This document shows, piece after piece, positions 16,629-26,724 of a stretch of 52,720 nucleotides of DNA. Origin of the DNA: Rhodospirillales bacterium. Its GTDB lineage: Bacteria; Pseudomonadota; Alphaproteobacteria; Rhodospirillales; Casp-alpha2. The translations under genes were made by a program, and so were the position numbers. A model generated the notes under the pieces. The model had not been told where the DNA came from. It did no database searches and worked only from the letters and a program-made list of their open reading frames with translations. The stretch lies in NCBI GenBank assembly GCA_017644185.1, contig JAEPMA010000017.1:1-52720 (forward strand), given 5' to 3'. Position 1 is the first letter of the stretch. Each line of letters opens with the position of its first letter.

Positions 16629-17606
16629 ATGAGCTTCACCATTGTCGAAGAGGCCCCCGCGCGCCTGAACCGTTCCGAGCTCGCGGTTCCCGGTTCCAGC
16701 ACCAAGTTTCTTCAGAAAGCCGCTGAAAGCGCGTCGGACGTGATCTTCCTCGATCTCGAGGACGCCGTCGCTCCCGACGACAAACCGCAGGCCCGCAAGA
16801 ACATCGTCGAGGCGCTGAACGACCTCGACTGGTCCGGCAAGACGGTTTCCGTCCGCATCAACGGTCTCGACACCCATTACTGTTATAAAGACGTGATCGA
16901 GGTGGTTGAGGGCGCGGGCGACAAGCTCGACCTGATTATGATCCCGAAAGCCGGCACCGCCGCGGACATCTACGCCATCGACATGCTGGTGACGCAGATC
17001 GAGACCGCCAAGGGCTTCAAGAACCGCATCGGCTTCGAAATGATCATCGAAACCGCTTTGGGCATGCAGAACGTGTTCGAAATCGCCGCCGCGTCGCCCA
17101 GAAACGAATCCCTGCACTTCGGGGTTGCGGACTACGCCGCCTCCACCAAGGCCCGGACCACCAACATCGGCGGCCCGAACAAGGATTATTACGTGCTCAC
17201 CGATCCGCTGGAAAACGGCGAGCGCGAGACGTATTGGGGCGATATGTGGCATTACCCGATCACCCAGATGGTCGTCGCGGCGCGCGCCAACGGTTTACGC
17301 CCGATCGACGGTCCGTTCGGGGATTTCAAGGACCCGGACGGCTACATCGCGCAGGCGAAAAGGGCTGCCGTGCTGGGCTGCGAGGGCAAGTGGGCGATCC
17401 ACCCGTCGCAGATCGAGCTCGCAAACACCGTTTTCAGCCCGTCGGACGAAGACGTCGCCCAGGCCAAGCGCATCCTGGAAGCCATGGAAGAAGCCGAAAA
17501 AGCGGGCCGTGGCGCGGTTGCGCTGGACGGCAAGCTGATCGACTACGCGTCCATCAAGCAGGCCCGCGTGCTGGTCGACATGGCCGAACAGCTCAAAGGC
17601 AAGTGA
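16629..17606 (+). CDS. mcl1: L-malyl-CoA / beta-methylmalyl-CoA lyase
   Basis: 325 aa, HpcH/HpaI-citrate lyase fold, closely matching Rhodobacter Mcl1. Arg76 (SVRINGLDT), Glu141 (MIIETALG) and Asp168 (GVADYAAS) are the substrate and Mg2+ residues known in that enzyme and fall at the same numbers. C-terminal GPFGDF and GKWAIHPSQI also match. The reaction reversibly cleaves malyl-CoA to acetyl-CoA and glyoxylate, and methylmalyl-CoA to propionyl-CoA and glyoxylate, as in the ethylmalonyl-CoA pathway and serine cycle. No other gene of those pathways is adjacent. The ATG at 16629 follows GGAGG at 16617-16621. Confidence 0.92.
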   Translation: MSFTIVEEAPARLNRSELAVPGSSTKFLQKAAESASDVIFLDLEDAVAPDDKPQARKNIVEALNDLDWSGKTVSVRINGLDTHYCYKDVIEVVEGAGDKLDLIMIPKAGTAADIYAIDMLVTQIETAKGFKNRIGFEMIIETALGMQNVFEIAAASPRNESLHFGVADYAASTKARTTNIGGPNKDYYVLTDPLENGERETYWGDMWHYPITQMVVAARANGLRPIDGPFGDFKDPDGYIAQAKRAAVLGCEGKWAIHPSQIELANTVFSPSDEDVAQAKRILEAMEEAEKAGRGAVALDGKLIDYASIKQARVLVDMAEQLKGK

Positions 17607-17685
17607 TCCGATTCGTTAACGCGAGAGTAGAAAATATCGAACGGCTGTCTCGCCAAGCCCGTCTGTAAATGGTATTCACGCAGTC

Positions 17686-18639
17686 ATGCAGGCCTATCTG
17701 GATTTCGAAAAACCGATTGCCGATCTTGAAAGCAAGATCGAGGAGCTGAAGCACCTCTCCAGTGAGGGTGAAGTCAATATCGCCGACGAAGTCGGCCGGC
17801 TTCAGGAAAAAGTGCATCGGCTTTTAACGCAGACGTATGCCAAACTGACGCCGTGGCAAAAGGCGCAGGTCGCCCGCCACCAGAGCCGTCCGCACGCGAT
17901 GGCCTACATCGATACGTTGGTCGACGACTTCACCCCCCTCGCCGGTGACCGCGCATTTGCCGACGATAACGCCATCGTCGGCGGGTTGGGCCGCTTCCGC
18001 GGCCGTTCGGTGGTCATTATCGGCAACGAAAAAGGCGACACGACCGAAACCCGCATCCGTCATAACTTCGGGATGGCGAAGCCGGAAGGGTACAGAAAAG
18101 CGCAGCGCCTGATGCAGCTCGCCGACCGCTTTAAACTGCCGCTGATCACCCTTGTCGACACCCCCGGCGCCTACCCCGGCGTCGATGCGGAAGCCAGGGG
18201 ACAGGCGGAAGCCATCGCGCGCTCCATCGAAACATGTATTTCCGTCCGCGCACCCTTCGTCAGCGTGGTGATCGGCGAAGGCGGGTCGGGCGGCGCCATC
18301 GCGCTCGCGGTCGCGGATAAGGTGTTCATGCTTGAACACGCGATTTATTCGGTGATCTCCCCCGAAGGCTGCGCCTCGATCCTGTGGCGGGATTCGGATA
18401 AAGCCGCCGACGCGGCCGAAGCGTTAAGACTGACGTCGCAGGACCTTCTGAAACTCGGCGTCATCGATCAGGTGGTGTCGGAACCGCTGGGCGGGGCGCA
18501 CCGCGAACCGCTGAACGCCATCACGCGTACCGGCGATGCCATCGAAAAAGCGATAGACGAGCTTGCCAAGGTGCCGGGTTCCGAACTCCGCACCCGCCGC
18601 CGCCAGAAATTCCTCGATATGGGCTCCAAGGGGCTTTAA
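17686..18639 (+). CDS. accA: Acetyl-CoA carboxylase carboxyltransferase subunit alpha
   Basis: 317 aa, normal AccA length. It starts with the typical FEKPIADLESKIEEL and carries the carboxyltransferase oxyanion and acyl-CoA motifs TLVDTPGAYPGVDAEARGQ and VVIGEGGSGGAIALA. With AccD it transfers the carboxyl group from biotin to acetyl-CoA, the first step of fatty-acid synthesis. The ribosome site is weak. It converges on secA across a hairpin repeat, and lies 79 bp after mcl1, which is probably a separate unit. Confidence 0.97.
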   Translation: MQAYLDFEKPIADLESKIEELKHLSSEGEVNIADEVGRLQEKVHRLLTQTYAKLTPWQKAQVARHQSRPHAMAYIDTLVDDFTPLAGDRAFADDNAIVGGLGRFRGRSVVIIGNEKGDTTETRIRHNFGMAKPEGYRKAQRLMQLADRFKLPLITLVDTPGAYPGVDAEARGQAEAIARSIETCISVRAPFVSVVIGEGGSGGAIALAVADKVFMLEHAIYSVISPEGCASILWRDSDKAADAAEALRLTSQDLLKLGVIDQVVSEPLGGAHREPLNAITRTGDAIEKAIDELAKVPGSELRTRRRQKFLDMGSKGL

Positions 18640-18643
18640 CACT

Positions 18644-18740
18644 CCCCTCACCCGGCACGCTTCGCGCGCCACCCTCTCCCCAGGGAGAGGGGCGGTCCAG
18701 CAGGGTCCCTTCTCCCTTGGGAGAAGGACAGGATGAGGGG
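18644..18740. repeat. Family A' intergenic hairpin repeat, copy 1
   Basis: Variant of family A. It starts CCCCTCACCCGGC, then a GCGCGC-containing stem, CCTCTCCC with GGGAGAGG, and CTTCTCCC with GGGAGAAGG, and ends GGATGAGGGG. It lies between the convergent accA and secA genes. Close copies are at 41311 and 45495. Confidence 0.8.
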
Positions 18741-18743
18741 GTA

Positions 18744-21470
18744 TCAGCCCACCTTGCCGTGGCAGTGCTTGTACTTCTTGCCCGATCCGCACGGACACGG
18801 GGAATTGCGCGGCACGCGGCCCCAGGTATCGGGGTTGTTCGGGTCGATCTCGGCCGATGCCTGACGGTTGCTGATCGGGGTCACTTGCCCCCCCTCTTCG
18901 TCGCCGGCGGGGACGGCACCGTCCTGCATCGCCGGGTCGACACGGCCCTCGTGCATTTCCTGTTCGGGGCGCTGGAAGTCCTCTTCTTCCGGAGCGTGCT
19001 GGAACTGCACCTGCGCCAGAACCGTCGTCACCCGGTCGCGGAGTCCGTCCAGCATCTGCTCGAACAGATCGAACGCTTCGCGCTTGTACTCGTTCAAGGG
19101 GTCGCGCTGCGCGTAGGCGCGAAGGCCGATCCCCTGACGCAGATGATCGAGCGTCAGAAGGTGTTCTTTCCACGTCTGGTCGAGCAACTGGAGCACCAGG
19201 CTCTTCTCGACCATGCGCATGACGTCGGGACCGACGTTGGCGGCCTTTTCGGCCATCAGCCTATCGGTGATGTCGGTCAGGCGTTCGCGGATTTCCTGAT
19301 CGGCGATCCCCTCTTCCTTCGACCATTCGTGGACCGGCAGGTCGAGACCGAACACGCGGCGCAGCTCTTCGTGAAGAAAATCGATGTTCCACTGATCGGC
19401 GTAGGCTTTTTCCGGGATTGCGGCGGAAACCATGTCGTCGATCACCTGATGGCGCATATCGACGACGTCGTCGGCGACCTCACTCGCAGCCATCAGCTCA
19501 CGGCGCTGTTCATAAATAACCTTCCGCTGATCGTTCATCACATCGTCGAACTTGAGAAGGTTCTTACGGATTTCGAAGTTGCGCGCCTCGACCTTGGACT
19601 GCGCCTTTTCGAGCGCCTTGTTGACCCACGGATGGACGATCGCTTCGCCATGTTCGAGGCCGAGCTTCGTGAGCATGCCGTCGATGCGCTCGGAACCGAA
19701 GATGCGCATCAGGTCGTCTTGAAGGGACAGATAGAACTTCGACGTCCCCGGATCGCCCTGACGGCCGGAACGGCCCCTCAACTGGTTGTCGATGCGCCGG
19801 CTTTCGTGGCGCTCGGTGCCAAGCACGAACAGCCCGCCCGCTTCGAGAACGATGTCGCGGTCGCGCTTGATCTCGTCGCGGATTTTCTGCGCGGCGGCTT
19901 CGTACTTGTCGGTGCCCGGTTCGGCGTCGACTTCCTTGGCGAGACGCATTTCCAGGTTGCCGCCCAACTGAATGTCGGTCCCGCGGCCCGCCATGTTGGT
20001 GGCGATGGTAACCGCGCCCGGCTTACCGGCCTGAGCGATGATGAAGGCTTCCTGTTCGTGGTAACGCGCGTTCAGCACGTTGTGGGGAATTTTCGCCTTT
20101 TTGAGCGCGTCCGCCAGCTGTTCCGACTTTTCGATGGACACCGTACCGACCAGCACCGGCTGCTTGCGGGTGTGGCAGTCTTTGATCTCTTCGACGATGG
20201 CGTCGTATTTCTCTTCGACGGTCCGATAGACCTCGTCGTCGAAATCCTCGCGCGCAATCGGCAGGTTTGTCGGGATTTCCACGACCTCGAGCTTGTAGAT
20301 TTCCGAGAATTCGCCCTCTTCGGTCATTGCCGTACCGGTCATACCGGCCAGCTTCGGATAGAGGCGGAAATAGTTCTGGAAGGTGATCGAGGCCAGCGTC
20401 TGGTTCTCGTTCTGGATGGTGACGCCTTCCTTGGCTTCCAATGCCTGGTGCAGACCTTCCGAATAGCGCCGGCCTTCCTGCATGCGGCCGGTGAATTCGT
20501 CGATGATGATGACCTGGTTGTCTTTGACGATGTAGGCGACGTCTTTTTCGAAAAGGGTGTGCGCCTTCAGCGCCTGGTTGGCGTGATGCACGAGGGCCAC
20601 GTTCTGGATGTCGAAAAGGGAGCCTTCCTCAAGAAGCCCCGCTTCCGTCATCAGCTGCTCCATCTTTTCGATGCCGGCCTCGGTGAAGGTCGCCGAACGC
20701 GCCTTCTCGTCTTTTTCGTAGTCGTCTTCCGTCAGATTGGGGATCAACGCGTTAACGGCGGTATACAGATCGCCCAGATCCTCGGTCGGGCCCGAGATGA
20801 TCAGCGGCGTGCGCGCTTCGTCGATCAGGATGCTGTCGACTTCGTCGACAATGGCGAAGTTGAAGTCGCGCTGAACCATGTCGTCCAGGGTGAACTTCAT
20901 GTTGTCGCGGAGATAGTCGAAGCCGAGTTCGTTGTTGGTGGCGTAGGTCACGTCGCAGGCGTAAGCGGCGCGGCGTTCCTCATCCATCATGCCATGCTTG
21001 ATCACACCGACGGTGAGACCCAGGAACGTATAGACCTGCCCCATCCACATCGCATCGCGTTCGGCCAGGTAATCGTTAACGGTGACGACGTGAACGCCTT
21101 CGCCTTTAAGGGCGTTCAGATAGACCGCGAGCGTGGCGACGAGGGTTTTACCTTCCCCCGTCTTCATTTCCGAGATCATGCCTTTGTGAAGCACCATCCC
21201 ACCCAGAAGCTGAACGTCGAAATGCCGCTGGCCCAAGGTCCGTTTGGCAGCTTCGCGGACCGTCGCAAATGCGTCGACAAGAATGTCATCGAGACTTTCA
21301 CCGTCGTTCAGACGCCCCCGGAGCCAGTCCGTCCGCCCCTTAAGATCATCGTCGGAGAGAGTTTCGACTTCGGCTTCCTTGGCGTTGATCGCGTCGACCG
21401 TGCCTTGCAGTGTTTTGACGTACCTGTCATTGGCCGAGCCGAACAGGCGTTTGGCGAGATTTTGCAGCAT
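18744..21470 (-). CDS. secA: Preprotein translocase ATPase SecA
   Basis: 908 aa, standard length. The N-terminus [19 protein letters not shown], Walker [15 protein letters not shown]-type [14 protein letters not shown] and [13 protein letters not shown] are all present. The C-terminal zinc-binding [14 protein letters not shown] tail binds SecB and lipid. SecA drives Sec-dependent protein export through SecYEG. The antisense strand also carries a very long open frame, which is a composition artefact. Confidence 0.99.
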   Translation of the reverse strand: MLQNLAKRLFGSANDRYVKTLQGTVDAINAKEAEVETLSDDDLKGRTDWLRGRLNDGESLDDILVDAFATVREAAKRTLGQRHFDVQLLGGMVLHKGMISEMKTGEGKTLVATLAVYLNALKGEGVHVVTVNDYLAERDAMWMGQVYTFLGLTVGVIKHGMMDEERRAAYACDVTYATNNELGFDYLRDNMKFTLDDMVQRDFNFAIVDEVDSILIDEARTPLIISGPTEDLGDLYTAVNALIPNLTEDDYEKDEKARSATFTEAGIEKMEQLMTEAGLLEEGSLFDIQNVALVHHANQALKAHTLFEKDVAYIVKDNQVIIIDEFTGRMQEGRRYSEGLHQALEAKEGVTIQNENQTLASITFQNYFRLYPKLAGMTGTAMTEEGEFSEIYKLEVVEIPTNLPIAREDFDDEVYRTVEEKYDAIVEEIKDCHTRKQPVLVGTVSIEKSEQLADALKKAKIPHNVLNARYHEQEAFIIAQAGKPGAVTIATNMAGRGTDIQLGGNLEMRLAKEVDAEPGTDKYEAAAQKIRDEIKRDRDIVLEAGGLFVLGTERHESRRIDNQLRGRSGRQGDPGTSKFYLSLQDDLMRIFGSERIDGMLTKLGLEHGEAIVHPWVNKALEKAQSKVEARNFEIRKNLLKFDDVMNDQRKVIYEQRRELMAASEVADDVVDMRHQVIDDMVSAAIPEKAYADQWNIDFLHEELRRVFGLDLPVHEWSKEEGIADQEIRERLTDITDRLMAEKAANVGPDVMRMVEKSLVLQLLDQTWKEHLLTLDHLRQGIGLRAYAQRDPLNEYKREAFDLFEQMLDGLRDRVTTVLAQVQFQHAPEEEDFQRPEQEMHEGRVDPAMQDGAVPAGDEEGGQVTPISNRQASAEIDPNNPDTWGRVPRNSPCPCGSGKKYKHCHGKVG

Positions 21471-21631
21471 TAAGAGGCTCCGGATGCGACAAGCGCGAAC
21501 AAGGCGGGCCGCGCGGTCAGCGGCCCCTAAACGGTTGCCAAAGAGATAGAGTCCAGACCCGCCCCTGTCAACGCACGAGCCGGTGACATATTTGTAAGGC
21601 TAGCGGTCCAATACGCGGGAAAATCAGGGTT

Positions 21632-21728
21632 GTCACCCCGGCGCAGGCCGGGGTCCAGAGATGCATACCGTTTGTAACCGTCGTTAAGCTGCCGGTCGCT
21701 CTGGATTCCGGCATGCGCCGGAATGACA
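21632..21728. repeat. Family C paired hairpin repeat (CCCCGGCGCAGGCCGGGG variant)
   Basis: Two hairpins with inverted GTCA/TGAC ends: GTCACCCCGGCGCAGGCC at the left, and ATTCCGGCATGCGCCGGAAT at the right near 21704-21724. It lies downstream of secA's promoter region and 3' of xerD (both minus strand). A near-identical pair occurs at 43732-43800. Confidence 0.65.
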
Positions 21729-21751
21729 CGATTGGATATAGACCGGTCTAT

Positions 21752-22672
21752 CTAAAGCCCCGCCAGCGGGTGGCTGGTTTCGACCAGGGCACGCAGGCGT
21801 TCTTCCATCACGTGGGTATAGATCTGCGTCGTCGAGATATCGGCGTGGCCCAGCATCTGTTGAAGGGCCCTGAGGTCGGCCCCGTTCGCCAACAGATGAC
21901 TGGCGAACGAATGTCTCAGGACGTGCGGGGAGACGCGTTTGCGGTCGAGCCCGGCCTCCGTCGCCAACTCCTTGATCAACTGACCGAAGCGCGCCCGGGT
22001 CAGGTGCCCTTCCTTCCCCCTCGACGCGAACAGATAACGATCCGCCCGGCCCTTCTTGCCCTTCGGCATGAAGCGGTCGCGGACCACCATGTAATCCCTC
22101 ACCGCATCCTGCGCCGGTTCCCCCAAGGGCACCATACGCTCCTTGCCGCCCTTCCCGTTGACGATCAGGACCGGACTTTCCCTTAAAAACGCGGTGACGG
22201 GTAAGGTCACCAGTTCACTCACCCTGAGGCCGGTCGCGTAGAGAATTTCCATCAAAGCACTGAGGCGAATTCCATCCGCCCCGGGTCTTCTGTGCGCGGC
22301 GTCCAGAAGCGCCTCGACCTCGGCCTCGCTCAGGTATTTCGGCAGTCGTTGGCCAAGCTTCGGGCCGTCGAGGGAAGCTGTCGGATCGTCTTCCCTAAAG
22401 CCCATCTCGACGACGAACCGGAAGAATCGCTTCAACGCCGAGAGCCGTCTTGCCGCCGTCGCCGAGGACAGGCCCTTCTCATCGATAGCTTTGAGATATT
22501 TCCTCACATGTTCGACGCCGGCGCGCTCGGGCGTGGTCTGCCTTCGCCCAACGAAGTGCGCAAACTCGGTCAGGTCGCCCCGGTATGCGGAAAGCGTATT
22601 TTGCGATGCGTTCCGGGTCGAACGCATCATGTTCAGGAAATTCTCGATCCACGGGTAACTCAGCTCGGCCAA
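21752..22672 (-). CDS. xerD: Tyrosine recombinase XerD
   Basis: 306 aa site-specific recombinase that, with XerC, resolves chromosome dimers at dif. Catalytic set visible: Arg150 (TGLRVSELV), Lys in KGGKERMVPL (about 174-177), His250-x2-Arg253 (HVLRHSFASHLL), His276 (LGHADIST) and nucleophile Tyr285 (QIYTHV). The start is TTG, supported by GGGGGAGA just upstream; the nearest in-frame ATGs (about residue 15) would trim the core-binding domain. No flanking att sites or phage genes are seen, so it is the chromosomal Xer type. Confidence 0.93.
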   Translation of the reverse strand: MAELSYPWIENFLNMMRSTRNASQNTLSAYRGDLTEFAHFVGRRQTTPERAGVEHVRKYLKAIDEKGLSSATAARRLSALKRFFRFVVEMGFREDDPTASLDGPKLGQRLPKYLSEAEVEALLDAAHRRPGADGIRLSALMEILYATGLRVSELVTLPVTAFLRESPVLIVNGKGGKERMVPLGEPAQDAVRDYMVVRDRFMPKGKKGRADRYLFASRGKEGHLTRARFGQLIKELATEAGLDRKRVSPHVLRHSFASHLLANGADLRALQQMLGHADISTTQIYTHVMEERLRALVETSHPLAGL

Positions 22673-22687
22673 GTCGTCTCCCCCGTA

Positions 22688-24661
22688 TCAGAGCCCGGCC
22701 TTAAGAAGCGTTTCCACGGCAAGCTCGCGCGCCTGCCGTTCGAGGCCGAGCGCCTTCAGCGCACCGACCACTTCGTAGGTCACCGATACACCCTGCTGTT
22801 CGGGCGCACCGTCACCGACCGACTGCAGCGCGTAACTCATCGCCTTGGCGGCACCCGGCGGGACGTCACGTTCCGCCGCGCCGCTTTGTGATACCCGTGT
22901 CACGCCGCTCAATCCCGCCGAACCGATAACCAGCGGTTTTTCCGCCGGCAGGTTTCGGGTGATCGTGCGCATGGCGTCACGGAACTTGAACCACACCACC
23001 GGCGACGGCATGACCTGATTTTTCGGCTGTCCGGCGGTGACCCCGTCCCACGCTGCGGCGGGCAGGTCTTCGCCGACCGCCAGGAACATCCCGTTGACGA
23101 GAGCCCTCAGTTGCGAAACGTCGGGACCATCGCCCAACGTGCCCCGCCAATCCGCAAGCACCGTTTCGAGAGATCCGGATTTATCCCCGGCCCCCAAAAG
23201 TCGCGCCAACGGCTGCACGCGCGCCAATGCCAATTTACTTTCGTCACGAACGGATGCGCTTGCCCTTAAAAGGGCCAACCAACGATCCGTGCCGATCACA
23301 TCGCCCAAATTCAGATACGCCCTTACACCCGTCAAAGCGAACCAGACCATCTCCGGGCTTGGCGGAAGGCGGTCGATCAGGGGACGGAACGCATCCACCG
23401 CGGCCCGGTAACGGCCGTCCTCGCGCGCCACGTCCAACGCAGCGGCTATGATCTCGGCCCGCGCAGACGGAATGTTCTGCTTCACCGCCGCCTGATAGAG
23501 GAGCGCCCGGGCCGCCGCACCACCGATTTCCTGGGCGCGGGTCAGCGCGTTGGAGAGGTCCGTATCCTGGAACGTCACCTGTTGATAGAGCTGCCTCAGA
23601 GCACCAGCGCCGATCGCCCCCATGGGTACCGCGCGCTCGGCCGCTTCGATCCGGCCACCGACCGTCAGATTGGGCGCAAGCGCCGCCGCATGCAGCACCA
23701 GAGGATCGTCGCTTTCGGCGATAGAGGGCGGCAGGTTGACCTTGGCGGCGCGGCTCATCGCGACGTGGATCGGCGTCGGGTTGTCGATCTTTTCGAGGGT
23801 GATGGTTTGCTTGGTCACGATGGCGTCGGCCAGAAGCACCAGCGCCGGATCATCACCCGCGACTTCGCGCAAAAGCGACACCCCGAAATTGACGTTCTCC
23901 GCCTTCCCATCGAGGGCATCGCAGTAAATCAACAGACGCTGCCAGAAATCGTTCTCGGGCCGGGCCTCGCTGTTGCGGGCCAGCCCGCATGCACGGGCAT
24001 TGTCGAATTTGACGACCTGAACCCGGGCATCGACCACGTCGAGCCCCGACGGACGGCCTTGCCGGGGCGCAGCGGTCAAAAGCCTTTCCGCATTGTCGAC
24101 GTCGCCCATGCCAATCAACGCTTTCGCCCGTGCGGCGAGCAGGCTGGGCGCAGTCTCCTCGACCGCCACCGGCGCCTTGGCGCGGCTCAGCAGCATCGAC
24201 GCCGCCGCTTCACGGAGCGCCGCGGAAGACAGTCGTGTGGGGAGCGCGTCAACCAAATTGACGGCTTCGCTGCGTGTCACGCCCTGCCACATATCCAGGC
24301 CGAAACCGCCGTCATTTGGGGTCAGCACACCAACCGACTCGTCGTCGATCTTGGTCAGGCCGTCGACCTCGATGCCGGATTTGCCGGTCAGCCCAAGAAG
24401 CTTGGCCCGTCTTTCGGCTTCGGTTTCCGCCGTTGGCTGTTCGGTGGGCGCAGTCGGGACCAACCGCCTGGGGCCGCTGCCGGCGGCATCGCCGGACGCG
24501 GACGGCGCGTCCAGGGGTTGCGGGGCTTCAAGGCGTTGCGGTGGTGCGCTCAGATCCACGGGCGCACCTGACGCGGGCGCCTGCGACTGCGCCGAGGCTG
24601 GTGCCGCGGCCAGTAAAGCCGCCAGAAAAACCGCAAAGCGATCAGCGCGGGAACTGATCAT
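22688..24661 (-). CDS. Exported protein of unknown function, upstream of xerD
   Basis: 657 aa. An N-terminal signal peptide is likely (AVFLAALLAAAPASAQ, residues 9-24), then a Pro/Ala-rich linker (about 25-75). A long helical alpha-solenoid-like region rich in Ala/Leu helices follows (for example AREIAAALDV-type and KSGSLETVLADWRGTLGD segments). I recognise no domain. It lies 15 bp upstream of xerD on the same strand and its start overlaps a 46-aa membrane protein gene by 20 bp, so the three form one operon. Location is probably periplasmic. A role in envelope maintenance would be only a guess. Confidence 0.75.
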   Translation of the reverse strand: MISSRADRFAVFLAALLAAAPASAQSQAPASGAPVDLSAPPQRLEAPQPLDAPSASGDAAGSGPRRLVPTAPTEQPTAETEAERRAKLLGLTGKSGIEVDGLTKIDDESVGVLTPNDGGFGLDMWQGVTRSEAVNLVDALPTRLSSAALREAAASMLLSRAKAPVAVEETAPSLLAARAKALIGMGDVDNAERLLTAAPRQGRPSGLDVVDARVQVVKFDNARACGLARNSEARPENDFWQRLLIYCDALDGKAENVNFGVSLLREVAGDDPALVLLADAIVTKQTITLEKIDNPTPIHVAMSRAAKVNLPPSIAESDDPLVLHAAALAPNLTVGGRIEAAERAVPMGAIGAGALRQLYQQVTFQDTDLSNALTRAQEIGGAAARALLYQAAVKQNIPSARAEIIAAALDVAREDGRYRAAVDAFRPLIDRLPPSPEMVWFALTGVRAYLNLGDVIGTDRWLALLRASASVRDESKLALARVQPLARLLGAGDKSGSLETVLADWRGTLGDGPDVSQLRALVNGMFLAVGEDLPAAAWDGVTAGQPKNQVMPSPVVWFKFRDAMRTITRNLPAEKPLVIGSAGLSGVTRVSQSGAAERDVPPGAAKAMSYALQSVGDGAPEQQGVSVTYEVVGALKALGLERQARELAVETLLKAGL

Positions 24662-24782
24662 TCGGCAAAACCTTTTCCACATTGCTGACCGGCGCCGGGA
24701 TTTCCCAGGTCGCCAGAAACGCTGCGCCGCCACCGGCCCCGAGCAACAACAAAACCAGAATGAAAACCGTCAACTTACCCAT
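24642..24782 (-). CDS. 46-aa membrane-anchored small protein
   Basis: ATG at 24782, stop TGA at 24642-24644. The product begins MGKLTVFILVLLLLGAGGGA, a single N-terminal hydrophobic helix (about residues 4-26), then a short polar tail (EIPAPVSNVEKVLPNDQFPR). It overlaps the start of the large exported protein by 20 bp in another frame, suggesting translational coupling. No family recognised. Supporting the gene: position first in the xerD operon, a clean hydrophobic profile and no other explanation for this stretch. Confidence 0.6.
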   Translation of the reverse strand: MGKLTVFILVLLLLGAGGGAAFLATWEIPAPVSNVEKVLPNDQFPR

Positions 24783-25003
24783 GAAAACACGCTACCCGTT
24801 CCACCCAACCGCCGATGCTGGACACCGGCGAGAATTTTGAAACCATTGGAACAATCGATCCTGTAATTGATGCTCGCTTAGGACTGTGGCAAATTTTTGC
24901 CGATCACGGGCCAGTGTATCGGCAGGCCCCACCCCTTTCAACGGGCTGCCCCTGCCGAAATCTTTTAGCTGAGCCGGCGCAGACTGAAAAAGTGAATGAA
25001 TTC

Positions 25004-25585
25004 ATGGCGATAGCGCCCACACCCGAAACAAGCAGCGACGACAATCCCCCCAAGATCGATCGTCCCGTCGTGCTGGTCGGACTGATGGGGGCCGGAAAAT
25101 CCTGCGTCGGGCGCAAATTGGCCGAATCGTTCGGCCTGCCGTTCCTCGATTCCGACAGCGCCGTCGAGGAAGCCGCGGGTTGTGAAGTCAAAGACATCTT
25201 CGAAGTTTACGGCGAACCGGCGTTCCGGGACTGCGAGCGCCGGGTCATACAGCGGCTTTTGCAGGGCGGTCCCGCGATCATCGCCACCGGCGGCGGCGCG
25301 TTCATGGATCCCGATACCCGCGACGACGTGAAGGCGCATGCGATCTCTTTATGGCTAAGGGCCGACCCGGAAGTGCTGCATCAGCGGACCAAGCGTTCGA
25401 AAAGCCGCCCCCTCCTGAACAAGGGCGACCCGCTTCAGACGCTGAAGGACCTTGCCGAGCAGCGATACCCCATTTACGCCGAAGCCGACATCGTCATCGA
25501 CACCGGCAACGAAGGACTGGAAAAAACCTTGGAAAAAGCCATCGACGCGCTTCGCCAACAAACCAAGCAGGACACCCCGTCATGA
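25004..25585 (+). CDS. aroK: Shikimate kinase
   Basis: 193 aa. P-loop GLMGAGKS (26-33), shikimate-binding DSD (49-51), FRDCERRV (74-81) and the TGGGAF motif (95-100). It phosphorylates shikimate at O3 in aromatic amino-acid synthesis. The ATG at 25004 gives the usual alphaproteobacterial N-terminal extension. The frame is open further upstream but shows no family similarity. The stop overlaps aroB by ATGA. Confidence 0.96.
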   Translation: MAIAPTPETSSDDNPPKIDRPVVLVGLMGAGKSCVGRKLAESFGLPFLDSDSAVEEAAGCEVKDIFEVYGEPAFRDCERRVIQRLLQGGPAIIATGGGAFMDPDTRDDVKAHAISLWLRADPEVLHQRTKRSKSRPLLNKGDPLQTLKDLAEQRYPIYAEADIVIDTGNEGLEKTLEKAIDALRQQTKQDTPS

Positions 25586-26715
25586 GCCTCGCCACCGACG
25601 GTATCGACACGCTCCACGTCCCGATGGGTGAACGCAGCTACGACATCCACGTCGGCGACGGCGCGATCGCGCATGCCGGTGCGATCCTGAAAGACAAGCT
25701 GCGTGCCCCACGCACCGTCATCGTCACCGACGAGAACGTCGCCAAGGACTGGCTCAAGCCCCTTCAGAACTCACTCAACGCGGCGGACATCCGCAGCCGC
25801 GCCATCGTCATCCCGCCGGGCGAACACACCAAGAGCATGCAGCATCTTGAAACGCTCCTCGACGATCTTCTCGAGCATAACATCGACCGAAAAACGACGC
25901 TGATCGCTTTGGGCGGGGGGGTCGTCGGCGACCTGACCGGGTTCGCGGCGGCGGTGGTGATGCGGGGGGTGGATTTCGTGCAGGTGCCGACCACGTTGCT
26001 GTCGCAGGTCGACAGTTCCGTCGGCGGCAAGACCGGGATCGACACCCGCTACGGGAAGAACCTGATCGGCGCGTTCCACCAGCCGCGCGCGGTCATCACC
26101 GACACCCTGACCCTCGACACCCTGCCGATGCGCGAACGGCTCTGCGGGTATGCGGAGGTGGTGAAATACGGCGTCATCAACGACCGCGAGTTCTTCGACT
26201 GGCTTCAGGTGAATGGTAAGAAAGTACTCGCGGGCGATACCGGCGCCCGGCGCGAGGCGATCATGCGGTCATGTGCCAACAAGGCCGAGATCGTCGCCGC
26301 GGACGAGCGCGAAGCGGGTCTCCGCGCGCTGCTCAATCTCGGGCACACGTTCGGGCACGCCCTCGAAGCCCAGGTCGGTTTCGACGACGACCTCAAACAC
26401 GGCGAAGCCGTCGCCATCGGCATGGTCATGGCCTTGGATCTTTCCGTCAGGCTGGCGATGATCAGCGAAGCGGAACGTGATCTTTTGAAACAGCATCTCG
26501 ACGACGTCGGCCTGCCGACGGATATCAAGAACCTCGCCGGTGGCAACTGGACGTCGGACGCCCTGCTCGAACACATGGGCCGCGACAAGAAAACCCAGGA
26601 CGGAAAGCTGACGTTCATTCTGGCACGCGCCATCGGCAACTCGATCGTTGCCGATGACGTCGATCCCGAAACCGTGCGCGTGGTCCTCGACCAGTGGATC
26701 GAGGACGCACGCTGA
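25582..26715 (+). CDS. aroB: 3-dehydroquinate synthase
   Basis: 377 aa. NAD- and metal-dependent enzyme making 3-dehydroquinate. Motifs: GGGVVGDLTGFAA (nucleotide-binding), VPTTLLSQVDSSVGGKTGI, NLIGAFHQP, and metal ligands in NLGHTFGHALE and KHGEAVAIGM. It is translationally coupled to aroK (ATGA overlap), the classic aroKB pair. Confidence 0.97.
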   Translation: MSLATDGIDTLHVPMGERSYDIHVGDGAIAHAGAILKDKLRAPRTVIVTDENVAKDWLKPLQNSLNAADIRSRAIVIPPGEHTKSMQHLETLLDDLLEHNIDRKTTLIALGGGVVGDLTGFAAAVVMRGVDFVQVPTTLLSQVDSSVGGKTGIDTRYGKNLIGAFHQPRAVITDTLTLDTLPMRERLCGYAEVVKYGVINDREFFDWLQVNGKKVLAGDTGARREAIMRSCANKAEIVAADEREAGLRALLNLGHTFGHALEAQVGFDDDLKHGEAVAIGMVMALDLSVRLAMISEAERDLLKQHLDDVGLPTDIKNLAGGNWTSDALLEHMGRDKKTQDGKLTFILARAIGNSIVADDVDPETVRVVLDQWIEDAR

Positions 26716-26724
26716 TCGGGGGTA

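Noticed and set aside
18717-21473. 918-codon open frame antisense to secA
   Set aside because: It mirrors secA exactly, encodes a low-complexity composition typical of antisense frames in GC-rich DNA and has no recognisable domain. secA is unambiguous.
21752-22672. Phage or integron integrase
   Set aside because: Length and motifs fit chromosomal XerD, and there are no att-like repeats, phage genes or gene cassettes nearby.
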